Shown here piece after piece: positions 4,760 to 10,892 of a stretch of DNA of 10,892 nt. The stretch is from Pseudomonadota bacterium. Its GTDB lineage: Bacteria > Pseudomonadota > Alphaproteobacteria > Rhizobiales > Tepidamorphaceae. The translations under genes and the position numbers were made by a program. Under the pieces are notes generated by a model. That model searched no databases. It saw nothing but the letters and a program-made list of their open reading frames with translations, and had not been told where the DNA came from. The stretch lies in contig JAEYRQ010000297.1 of the NCBI GenBank assembly GCA_023435545.1, forward strand, positions 1-10,892. Direction: 5' to 3'. Numbering within the stretch: position 1 is the first letter of the stretch; each line of letters starts with the position of its first letter.

Positions 4760-6613
4760 GTGGTATCGAACGTCTTCAGCGACACCGCTGCCGTCGACCG
4801 GATCGACGACAGCCTGCATGCCTCGAACCTCTCGACCTGGCAGGTCGTGCGCCGGCTGGTGCGAGACCATCTGCTGCCGCGCAAGAAGCTTCTGATCGGC
4901 TGCTTTGCGGCCATGGGTGTGTCGGCGGCGACGACCGGCTCACTGCCCTTCCTGATGCAGATGGCCGCCGACGACGTCTTCCTCGGCAAGGACGAGCGGA
5001 TGCTCTACGTCCTGCCGATCCTCGTGGTCATCCTCGTCGGCCTCAAGGCGTCCTCGGAGTATTTCGCCACGGTCGGGCAGGCCTATGTCGGCAACCGCAT
5101 TGTCGCGGACCTGCGTGTCGAGATGTTCGAGCGCCTCACCCAAGCCGATCTCGGCTGGCTCCAGCGCACCCATTCCGGCCGCTTCGTCTCCAGCTTCATG
5201 AACGACGTGCTGGCAATCCGCGAGGCGGCGAGCCTGGCAATCGTGGCGCTGGGTCAGAACATCCTCAAGGTCGTCATGTTGACCGGCGCCATGGTCTACA
5301 TGGACTGGCGCCTGTCGATCGTCGCCATGATCACCATTCCCTTCGCCATCCGGGTGCTCGGCCGCCAGCGCCGGCGCGTGCACGTCTCCGCGACCAAGAC
5401 CTTCCAGGAGACCGGCGACCTCGGCATTCTCGTCTCGCAGACGCTGACCGGCATCCGCGTGGTCAAGGCCTACGACCGCGAGGAGCACGAGACCGAGCGG
5501 GCCCGCCGCATCATCGACCGCACGCTCGAATTCATCATGCGCTCGGTGCGCACCAAGGCGTCGTCGGGTCCGATCGTCGAGGCGCTGACCGGGGTCGGCT
5601 TCGCGCTCGCCATTCTCTACGGCGGCTATCAGGGCATCCACGGCACCCTGACGGCGGGCCACTTCATGGGCTTCGTCACCGCCGCGATGCTGATGTACCA
5701 GCCGATGAAGGCGGTCGCGGCGCTGCAGACCATGCTGCAGGAGGGGGTCGCAGCCGCCAACCGTGTCTTCGGCATCATCGATCTCGACAGCCGCGTGCGC
5801 GAGGTGCCCGGCGCTCTGCCGCTCAAGGTGACCTCCGGAGAGATCGGCTTCGAGCAGGTCTCGTTCTCCTACCGCGACGGCGAGCCCGTCCTGCAGGCCC
5901 TCGACCTGCTGGTGAAGCCCGGACAGCGGGTGGCGCTGGTGGGACCGTCGGGGGCCGGCAAGAGCACCGTGCTGAACCTGCTGCTGCGCTTCTACGATCC
6001 GCAGTCGGGACGGATCCTGATCGACGGCCAGCCCATCTCCGACGCCACCATCTCCAGCGTCCGTCTCGCCAGCGCGCTCGTCACCCAGGAGCCGGTGCTG
6101 TTTGACGACACGATCCGCGCCAACATCATGTACGGCTCCGAAGGCGCCAGCGAGGATCAGGTCATCGCCGCCGCCAAGGCGGCGTATGCCCACGACTTCA
6201 TCATGAACTTCCCCAAGGGCTACGACACCCCCGTCGGCGAGGCGGGTGGCCTTCTGTCCGGCGGGCAGCGCCAGCGCGTCGCGTTTGCCCGCGCCATGCT
6301 GCGCGATGCCCCGATCCTGCTGCTCGACGAGCCCACCAGCTCGCTCGATTCCGAGGCCGAGGCGCAGATCCAGAAGGCGCTGGACCAACTTCTCAAGGGG
6401 CGCACCGTCATCATGATCGCGCATCGGCTTTCGACGGTGAAGAAGGCCGATGTGATCCACGTCATGGAAGCAGGCCGTGTCATCGAGAGCGGCAGCCATG
6501 ACGAATTGGTGACCCTCAACGGCGCATATGCGCGCCTGCACCGCACCCAGTTCGGCGGCGACGATGCGCCGAAGCCCGGCAAGCCGCGCCGCGCCCGCGC
6601 GGCAAGCGCCTGA
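4760..6613 (+). CDS. msbA: MsbA-like ABC exporter, fused permease and ATPase, 617 aa
   Basis: An inner-membrane ABC exporter half-transporter that acts as a homodimer; by motif and neighbourhood the likely cargo is lipid A core, flipped to the periplasmic face. Residues about 40-345 form the six-helix membrane domain, with hydrophobic spans near 43-70, 82-98, 160-200 and 275-315. The ATPase domain has every catalytic element: Walker A GPSGAGKST (395-403), Q-loop Gln443, signature LSGGQ (499-503), Walker B ILLLDEP (519-525) and H-loop His555. Length is slightly over the usual 580-600 because of a basic, Ala-rich tail after about 600. The start is GTG at 4760, with GAGGAA about 9 bases upstream. 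It is followed after 14 bases by the DUF374 acyltransferase and then waaA and lpxK; msbA next to lpxK is also the E. coli arrangement, which supports the name. Export of another lipid or drug cannot be excluded by sequence. Confidence 0.9.
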   Translation: MVSNVFSDTAAVDRIDDSLHASNLSTWQVVRRLVRDHLLPRKKLLIGCFAAMGVSAATTGSLPFLMQMAADDVFLGKDERMLYVLPILVVILVGLKASSEYFATVGQAYVGNRIVADLRVEMFERLTQADLGWLQRTHSGRFVSSFMNDVLAIREAASLAIVALGQNILKVVMLTGAMVYMDWRLSIVAMITIPFAIRVLGRQRRRVHVSATKTFQETGDLGILVSQTLTGIRVVKAYDREEHETERARRIIDRTLEFIMRSVRTKASSGPIVEALTGVGFALAILYGGYQGIHGTLTAGHFMGFVTAAMLMYQPMKAVAALQTMLQEGVAAANRVFGIIDLDSRVREVPGALPLKVTSGEIGFEQVSFSYRDGEPVLQALDLLVKPGQRVALVGPSGAGKSTVLNLLLRFYDPQSGRILIDGQPISDATISSVRLASALVTQEPVLFDDTIRANIMYGSEGASEDQVIAAAKAAYAHDFIMNFPKGYDTPVGEAGGLLSGGQRQRVAFARAMLRDAPILLLDEPTSSLDSEAEAQIQKALDQLLKGRTVIMIAHRLSTVKKADVIHVMEAGRVIESGSHDELVTLNGAYARLHRTQFGGDDAPKPGKPRRARAASA

Positions 6614-6627
6614 GGTAGCCCGGGGCA

Positions 6628-7320
6628 ATGCTGAAGCGGATAACGTCCGCCCGTTGGTTCCAGGTCGCGGCGGGAGCGCTCATCGCCGCCTATCTGAAGC
6701 TGGTCTTCCGGACCAGCCGCTTCACCATCGAGCCGCCGGACATCTATGACCGGATCGATCGCGATCTGCCGGTGATCCTGGCGTTCTGGCACGGCCAGCA
6801 TTTTCTGACGCCCTTCATCAAGCAGCCGCATCATCGCGCGAAGGTGCTGATCTCGCGCCACCGCGACGGCGAGATCAACGCCCAGGCCGCCGAGCGCCTC
6901 GGCATCGGCACGATCCGCGGTTCCGGCGACACCAAGGGCAAGTTCCACGTCAAGGGCGGCGCGACCGCCTTCCGGACGATGCTGCAGACCCTGGAGCAGG
7001 GCGTTAACGTGGCGCTGACCGCCGACGTGCCGAAGATCTCGCGCCGGTGCGGGCTTGGCATCGTCAAGCTCGCCCAGCAGTCCGGGCGGCCGATCGTTCC
7101 GGTCGCGATCGCCACCCGCAATCGCATGGTGATGCGAAGCTGGGACAAGGCAGCTGTCAACCTGCCATTCGGTCCCGCCTCCGCGGTTGCCGGCGATCCG
7201 ATCCTCGTAGCCGCCGATGCCGACCGCGATCTGCTCGAGGCGGCGCGGCTTGCTGTCGAGCAGGCCCTGGAGGACTGTACCGCCCGCGCTTACGAGATCG
7301 TCGATGGCCCAGCGCGCTGA
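6628..7320 (+). CDS. DUF374 lysophospholipid acyltransferase family protein, 230 aa
   Basis: A membrane-associated acyltransferase likely to add an acyl chain to lipid A or its precursor at the inner membrane. An N-terminal hydrophobic segment (about 12-28) would anchor it. DUF374 features follow: LAFWHGQHFLTPF (51-63, with His55 in the place of the acyltransferase His), SRHRDGEINAQ (76-86), RGSG (97-100), then VALTADVPKISRRCGLG (128-144), AQQSGRPIVPVA (149-160) and a WD near 172 ahead of LPFGP (179-183). The loop at TADVPKIS departs from the DGPRGP form common in DUF374 enzymes; I recall the same change in rhizobial relatives. Helicobacter/Campylobacter LpxJ, a lipid A late acyltransferase, is also a DUF374 protein, and the position between msbA and waaA fits such a role. 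The substrate is inferred. The start follows a GGGG stretch, and the gene end overlaps the waaA start by 17 bases. Confidence 0.85.
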   Translation: MLKRITSARWFQVAAGALIAAYLKLVFRTSRFTIEPPDIYDRIDRDLPVILAFWHGQHFLTPFIKQPHHRAKVLISRHRDGEINAQAAERLGIGTIRGSGDTKGKFHVKGGATAFRTMLQTLEQGVNVALTADVPKISRRCGLGIVKLAQQSGRPIVPVAIATRNRMVMRSWDKAAVNLPFGPASAVAGDPILVAADADRDLLEAARLAVEQALEDCTARAYEIVDGPAR

Positions 7321-8608
7321 TTCCCCGCGGTCTCTGCTGTTGACGGCTTACAGGGCCGCCACCGCGCTCGCCGATCCGCTGGCCGGACCAATCCTCGGCT
7401 GGCGCACCCGGCGCGGCAAGGAGGACCCGCAGCGGCGCAGCGAGCGCTATGGCATCGCGACGATGCCCAGACCGGCCGGACCGCTCGTCTGGGTGCACGC
7501 AGCCAGCGTCGGCGAGACGGTGTCCGTCCTGCCGTTGATCGACGCGGTCATCGCACGCCACCCGGTCTCGGTTCTCCTGACGACGGGAACGGTGACCTCC
7601 GCCCGGCTCGCTGCGGCGCGGCTCGGCGAGCACGTCGCCCACCAGTATGTGCCGCTGGATGCGCGCCGCTTCGTCCGACGATTTCTGGAGCATTGGCAGC
7701 CGGGGCTGGCGGTCTTCGTCGAATCCGAGCTCTGGCCCAACATGATCTTGCAGACGGGCGCGTCCGGGGCCTCTCTGGCGCTGGTTAATGCCCGAATGTC
7801 CGACCGCTCTTTCAGGCGCTGGCACAGGCGCGCGCCGGGCATGGCCCGGACACTGCTCGGTCGCTTCGACATGTGCCTCGCTCAGTCGGAGCAGGATGCC
7901 GGACGACTGGTGGAACTCGGCGCACAGCCGGTCTACTGGACCGGAAACCTCAAATACGACGTGCCGGCGCCGCGTGCCTCCGCCGTCGAGCTCGGGCGGC
8001 TGAAGGCGGTGATCCGGGAGCGCCCTCGCTGGGCCGCGGCGAGTATTCATCCCGGCGAGGACGAGGCGGTGCTCGATGCCGAGCGGCTGCTCAGGGACCG
8101 TCGGCCGGGCATGCTGGCGATCGTCGCGCCGCGTCACCCCGAGCGCGGCTCCGACATCGTCGCCGCCGCGGCCGCCCGCGGCCTGTCGGCGGTGCTGCGC
8201 TCCTCCGGCGGGCTGCCGGGTCCGGAGATCGACGTCTACGTGATCGACACGATCGGCGAGATGGGCCTCGTCTACGCGCTCGCGCCCGTGGCCTTCATGG
8301 GCGGCTCGTTGGTGCGGCATGGCGGCCAGAACCCGATCGAGCCCGCCAAGCTGTCCACCGCCATCCTGCACGGGCCGCATATCGGCAACTTCGCCGAGGT
8401 CTATGCCGCGCTGCAGGATGCCGGGGGAGCCGAGCTCGTCACCAGCGCTATCGACCTCGCCGGCAAGGTACAGAGGCTGATCGAGACGCCGGCCTCTGCG
8501 GAGCTGCGCGCCGACGCGGCGCGGCGGGCCGTAGCAGCCTTCGCAGGGGCTCTCGACCGGGCGGTCGTGGCGCTCGATCCGCTGATCGCGCCGATGGCGC
8601 GGGAGTAG
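7304..8608 (+). CDS. waaA: 3-deoxy-D-manno-octulosonic acid (Kdo) transferase WaaA/KdtA, 434 aa
   Basis: Transfers Kdo from CMP-Kdo to the lipid A precursor at the cytoplasmic face of the inner membrane; first sugar step of the LPS core. Two Rossmann-like halves of a GT-B (GT30) enzyme are visible. N-terminal half: a hydrophobic anchor region (about 10-31), WVHAASVGE (63-71, with the conserved catalytic-type Glu71), LLTTGT (91-96), VFVESELWPNM (138-148) and LVNARMSDRSF (160-170). C-terminal half: GNLKYD (214-219), SIHPGEDE (247-254), VAPRHPER (274-281), APVAFMGGSL (327-336) and GGQNPIEPAKL (340-350), the CMP-Kdo site. Length is normal. Two family positions are slightly off the E. coli form: Ile in place of Thr in the HPGE loop, and GGQN in place of GGHN. 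The frame is open back to 7217, but the first 29 residues there look like antisense filler, so ATG 7304 is chosen. It overlaps the acyltransferase end and is 4 bases from lpxK. Confidence 0.93.
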   Translation: MAQRADSPRSLLLTAYRAATALADPLAGPILGWRTRRGKEDPQRRSERYGIATMPRPAGPLVWVHAASVGETVSVLPLIDAVIARHPVSVLLTTGTVTSARLAAARLGEHVAHQYVPLDARRFVRRFLEHWQPGLAVFVESELWPNMILQTGASGASLALVNARMSDRSFRRWHRRAPGMARTLLGRFDMCLAQSEQDAGRLVELGAQPVYWTGNLKYDVPAPRASAVELGRLKAVIRERPRWAAASIHPGEDEAVLDAERLLRDRRPGMLAIVAPRHPERGSDIVAAAAARGLSAVLRSSGGLPGPEIDVYVIDTIGEMGLVYALAPVAFMGGSLVRHGGQNPIEPAKLSTAILHGPHIGNFAEVYAALQDAGGAELVTSAIDLAGKVQRLIETPASAELRADAARRAVAAFAGALDRAVVALDPLIAPMARE

Positions 8609-8612
8609 CACC

Positions 8613-9665
8613 GTGCGCGCCCCCGGCTTCTGGCGCGGACCGAGGCCGGACTGGCAGGCCGCCTGTCTGTGGCCGCTGTCGTTGCCCTATGCGGGAATTG
8701 CCAGCTGGCGGTTCGCGCGTCCACCCGCCGCACGTGCGTCCGTCCCGGTCGTCTGCGTCGGCAACCCCACCGTCGGCGGGTCCGGCAAGACGCCGACCGC
8801 GATCCTGATCGCCCGCCTGCTCCAAGCCTTCGGGCGCCGCCCGGTGTTCCTCAGCAGGGGATACGGCGCGAAGGTCTCCGGCCCGACGGTCGTCGATGGG
8901 GCGATCCACTCTGCCAGCGATGTCGGTGATGAATCGCTGCTGCTCGCCCGCCACGCCGCGGCCGTGGTCTCGCCGGACCGTTCCGCGGGCGCGGAACTGG
9001 CTGCCAGCCTCGGCGACGTCATCGTCATGGATGATGGCTTCCAGAACCCTGCGCTTGCCAAGGACCTGTCGCTGCTGGTGGTCGACGGGGCCTATGGGGT
9101 CGGCAACGGCTGGTGCCTGCCCGCTGGTCCGTTGCGCCTGCCGCTTAGCCCCCAGCTCGCCCGGGTGGATGGCCTGGTGATCGTCGGCACGGGAGAAGCC
9201 GGCGAGGCGGTTGCCGCCCAGGCGGGCGAACGCGGCATCCGCGTGCTGCGCGGCAGGCTCGTCCCCGATCCGACGATGCGCTCGGCGCTCGCCGGCCGCC
9301 CGGTCGTGGCGTTCGCGGGCATCGGGCGGCCGGACAAGTTCTTCGCGACGCTCGATGAGATCGGCGCCGAGGTGGTCGAGGAACGTGGCTTTCCGGACCA
9401 TCACCGCTTCAGCGAGGCCGACGCGCGCGGAATCCTGGCGATACACCGGCGCAGCGGCGCCATTCCGGTCACCACCGAGAAGGATCGCGCCCGGCTTGGC
9501 TCCCCTGCGGGTGGCGCGCTGAAGGCGCTGGCCGACGCCGCCGTGGCGCTTCCCGTCTCCCTCGCCTTCGACGAGGCCTCGGCGGTCGCGCTTCATGCCA
9601 TGCTGGAGAGGCTGCTCGGCCGGCCGGCGGGCGCAGCGGGCGGCTTGGCGCAGCCTCTGACTTAG
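8613..9665 (+). CDS. lpxK: Tetraacyldisaccharide 4'-kinase LpxK, 350 aa
   Basis: Uses ATP to phosphorylate the 4' position of the lipid A disaccharide, giving lipid IVA at the inner membrane. An N-terminal hydrophobic/aromatic segment (about 15-35) would dock it to the membrane. The P-loop GNPTVGGSGKT (50-60) matches the LpxK form of Walker A; SRGYG (81-85), MDDGFQNP (139-146, with the conserved Asp pair 139/140) and FPDHHRFSEAD (260-270) are the other family marks, and the C-terminal TTEKDRARL (287-295) is typical. Length is a little above the usual 320-345 because of a Gly/Ala/Leu tail. The start is GTG at 8613; GGGAG inside the end of waaA is its ribosome binding site, so it is coupled to waaA. 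The next gene starts after a gap of up to 84 bases that holds a small hairpin. Confidence 0.93.
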   Translation: MRAPGFWRGPRPDWQAACLWPLSLPYAGIASWRFARPPAARASVPVVCVGNPTVGGSGKTPTAILIARLLQAFGRRPVFLSRGYGAKVSGPTVVDGAIHSASDVGDESLLLARHAAAVVSPDRSAGAELAASLGDVIVMDDGFQNPALAKDLSLLVVDGAYGVGNGWCLPAGPLRLPLSPQLARVDGLVIVGTGEAGEAVAAQAGERGIRVLRGRLVPDPTMRSALAGRPVVAFAGIGRPDKFFATLDEIGAEVVEERGFPDHHRFSEADARGILAIHRRSGAIPVTTEKDRARLGSPAGGALKALADAAVALPVSLAFDEASAVALHAMLERLLGRPAGAAGGLAQPLT

Positions 9666-9692
9666 CGTAATGCTGTCGCCTCTCGTGGCGGC

Positions 9693-9715
9693 GGCCGGCA
9701 GGTCGGTGGCCGGTC
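9693..9715 (+). other. GC-rich hairpin between lpxK and the phosphatidyltransferase gene
   Basis: GGCCGGC (9693-9699) can pair with GCCGGTC (9709-9715) through seven pairs, one of them G-T, around a 9-base loop. No T-run follows, so a terminator is unlikely. It ends one base before the upstream ATG at 9717 and would hinder initiation there, which agrees with the later ATG at 9750 being the real start. Such stems are easy to find in DNA of this composition. Confidence 0.3.
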
Positions 9716-9749
9716 CATGCTAATGTCCCGCCTGTCGCGAGCTTGCCGC

Positions 9750-10355
9750 ATGAGTCTCTATGCCCTGAAGCCGGCCTTCCAGGCCCGCCTGCGGCCGCTG
9801 GTCGGACGCCTCGCCGCCTCGGGCGTCACCGCCAACCAGGTTACGGTCGCCGCGGCAGTTGGCTCGATGGTGGTCGGGGCCTTGCCGTTCGTGATCGCAT
9901 CGGCCGCAGTATTCCTCCTGATTCCGATATGGCTCGCCATCCGGATGGGGCTCAACGCCATCGACGGTATGCTGGCGCGCGAGCATGGGCAAAAGAGCCG
10001 CCTCGGCGGCTTCCTCAACGAGATCGGCGATGTCGTCTCCGATGCCGCGCTCTACGCTCCGTTCGCGCTGGTGCCGGCCTTCGGGGCAGGGCTCGTCGCT
10101 CTTGTGGTCGTTCTCGCCATCCTCACCGAGTTCGCCGGCGTGCTCGGGCAGGCGACAGGCGGCACGCGCCGCTATGACGGCCCGTTGGGCAAGAGCGACC
10201 GAGCGCTGGTGTTCGGCGCGCTCGGTGCCTGGGTCGGCATCAGCGGCGCCATGCCCGCGTGGACGGCGGTCATCCTGTGGGCGGTCGTGGCGCTCATGGT
10301 CCTGACGACAGTCAACCGCGTCCGGGCGAGCCTGCGCGAACAAGTCCCTGCGTGA
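9750..10355 (+). CDS. CDP-alcohol phosphatidyltransferase family protein, YnbA-like, 201 aa
   Basis: An integral membrane enzyme expected to transfer a phosphatidyl or similar group from a CDP-linked lipid to an alcohol, releasing CMP. It has about five to six hydrophobic spans (roughly 30-50, 52-68, 98-112, 114-130, 152-166, 168-186). The family motif is NAIDGMLAREHGQKSRLGG followed by FLNEIGD (69-94). DG, AR, the Gly and the last Asp are kept, but the first and third motif aspartates are Asn69 and Asn90. I recall the same LNE-GD form in E. coli YnbA and relatives, so this is probably a subfamily trait and not decay. An ATG at 9717 is also in frame and would add 11 residues. I prefer 9750 because the resulting MSLYALKPAFQ start resembles YnbA proteins, though its ribosome binding site (GCGAG) is weak. 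It is 13 bases from the YnbC-like gene, which supports the YnbA assignment. The alcohol acceptor is unknown. Confidence 0.88.
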   Translation: MSLYALKPAFQARLRPLVGRLAASGVTANQVTVAAAVGSMVVGALPFVIASAAVFLLIPIWLAIRMGLNAIDGMLAREHGQKSRLGGFLNEIGDVVSDAALYAPFALVPAFGAGLVALVVVLAILTEFAGVLGQATGGTRRYDGPLGKSDRALVFGALGAWVGISGAMPAWTAVILWAVVALMVLTTVNRVRASLREQVPA

Positions 10356-10368
10356 CGACGGCCAGACC

Positions 10369-10892
10369 ATGAACGAGAAGTCGGACACAGCCACAGCCGC
10401 CGCCCGGGCCTTGCGGGAGTCGACCTTCGCGACCCACGACGGCGTCGAACTGTTCTACCGGCATTGGCCCGCGACCACCGGGAAGCCGGTTGGGGCCGTT
10501 CTCCTGTTCCATCGTGGACACGAGCACTCCGGCCGGATGGCGCACCTGGTAGAGGAGCTTGCGCTGCCCGGCTACGACGTCTTCGCCTGGGACGCCCGCG
10601 GCCACGGCCAGTCGCCCGGCGAGCGCGGCCACAGCCCCGGCGTCGACACCTCGGTCCGCGATATCCAGACCTTTGTCGATCACATCCAGCCGGCGCACGG
10701 TATTGCCGTCAAGGATATGGCGGTGGTGGCGCAGAGCGTCGGGGCGGTGCTGGCGGCCACCTGGGCACACGACTACGCCCCGCCGATCCGTGTCATGGTC
10801 CTCGCCTCTCCCGCATTCTCGGTGAAGCTGTACGTGCCGCTTGCCCGGCCGGGGCTGAAGCTGATGCACCGCCTGCGCGGCGACTTCTTCGT
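10369..10892 (+). CDS. Alpha/beta hydrolase, YnbC-like, partial (runs off window)
   Basis: The frame opens at ATG 10369 and is still open at the window end (174 complete codons), so the C-terminus is missing. The visible part is an alpha/beta hydrolase of the serine aminopeptidase/monoacylglycerol lipase type: VLLFHRGHEHSGR (44-56, oxyanion region), WDARGHGQSPG (74-84), and the nucleophile elbow VVAQSVGAVLAA (119-130, Ser123). The elbow has Ala where most members have the first Gly of GxSxG. LASPAFSVKLYVPLARPG (145-162) follows. The HRGHEHSGR, WDARGHG and ASPAF-KLYVP blocks match my memory of E. coli YnbC, which is an alpha/beta hydrolase fused to a SAM-dependent methyltransferase; if so the protein continues some 400 residues past this window. 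No membrane span or signal peptide is seen. It lies 13 bases after the YnbA-like gene, with only a weak ribosome binding site, so the two are very likely co-expressed. Substrate unknown, presumably a lipid. Confidence 0.85.
   Translation, partial: MNEKSDTATAAARALRESTFATHDGVELFYRHWPATTGKPVGAVLLFHRGHEHSGRMAHLVEELALPGYDVFAWDARGHGQSPGERGHSPGVDTSVRDIQTFVDHIQPAHGIAVKDMAVVAQSVGAVLAATWAHDYAPPIRVMVLASPAFSVKLYVPLARPGLKLMHRLRGDFF

Noticed and set aside
4726..6105. 459-codon plus-strand frame overlapping the exporter
   Set aside because: Out of frame with the exporter and almost wholly Arg/Pro/Ala/Gly; the exporter frame has every ATPase motif.
4940..6628. 562-codon open frame on the minus strand across the ABC exporter
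   Set aside because: It is the antisense of a gene with complete ABC motifs. Its translation is rich in His/Asp/Arg/Gly with no domain, as expected from high-GC antisense frames.
7157..8611. 484-codon open frame on the minus strand across waaA
   Set aside because: Antisense shadow of waaA; Arg/Pro/Gly-rich with no recognisable fold or ribosome binding site.
8448..9596. 382-codon open frame on the minus strand across lpxK
   Set aside because: Antisense shadow of lpxK, whose motifs are all intact on the plus strand.

Overview
The window is high-GC DNA (strong G/C at third codon positions) from an alphaproteobacterium, most likely of the Hyphomicrobiales/Rhizobiales. Evidence for this is the set of lineage-typical families (DUF1236, DUF6101, DUF4170, a rhizobial-type CysQ and a small AVVYC secreted protein) and the gene order of the lipid A block. 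Genus cannot be fixed from the sequence alone. I see no tRNA, rRNA, insertion sequence, CRISPR array, phage gene or other sign of recent transfer.

Left part (1-3354) is a loose set of single genes. Two small exported proteins are read leftward (29-301 and 399-704). A putative two-domain winged-helix DNA-binding protein is read rightward (782-1702), divergent from the second of them. A DUF1236 envelope protein with a long Gln/Gly/Pro-rich linker (1781-2581) and a DUF6101 protein (2767-3354) are both read leftward. Hairpins at 1731-1754 (convergent gene ends) and 2699-2733 (between the two leftward genes) look like transcript ends.

Right part (3566-10892) is one rightward, mostly tightly spaced cluster of eight genes centred on the outer membrane: cysQ-like phosphatase, DUF4170, MsbA-like ABC exporter, DUF374 acyltransferase, waaA/kdtA, lpxK, a CDP-alcohol phosphatidyltransferase (YnbA-like), and the start of an alpha/beta hydrolase (YnbC-like) that runs off the window. 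Several junctions overlap or are a few bases apart (4381-4384, 7304-7320, 8609-8612, 10356-10368). A 133-base gap before the exporter and an 84-base gap before the YnbA-like gene could hold secondary promoters.

How the genes fit together: LpxK phosphorylates the lipid A disaccharide, WaaA adds Kdo, the DUF374 protein is placed to add an acyl chain, and the MsbA-like exporter flips the product across the inner membrane. CysQ would clear 3'-phosphoadenosine 5'-phosphate, and DUF4170 is an uncharacterised partner. The most interesting part is the right edge. The YnbA/YnbC-like pair belongs to a poorly understood putative lipid-modifying system known mainly as the E. coli ynbABCD genes, and here it sits directly behind lipid A genes. 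The predicted continuation (a methyltransferase half of YnbC and a CdsA-like ynbB) lies outside the window.
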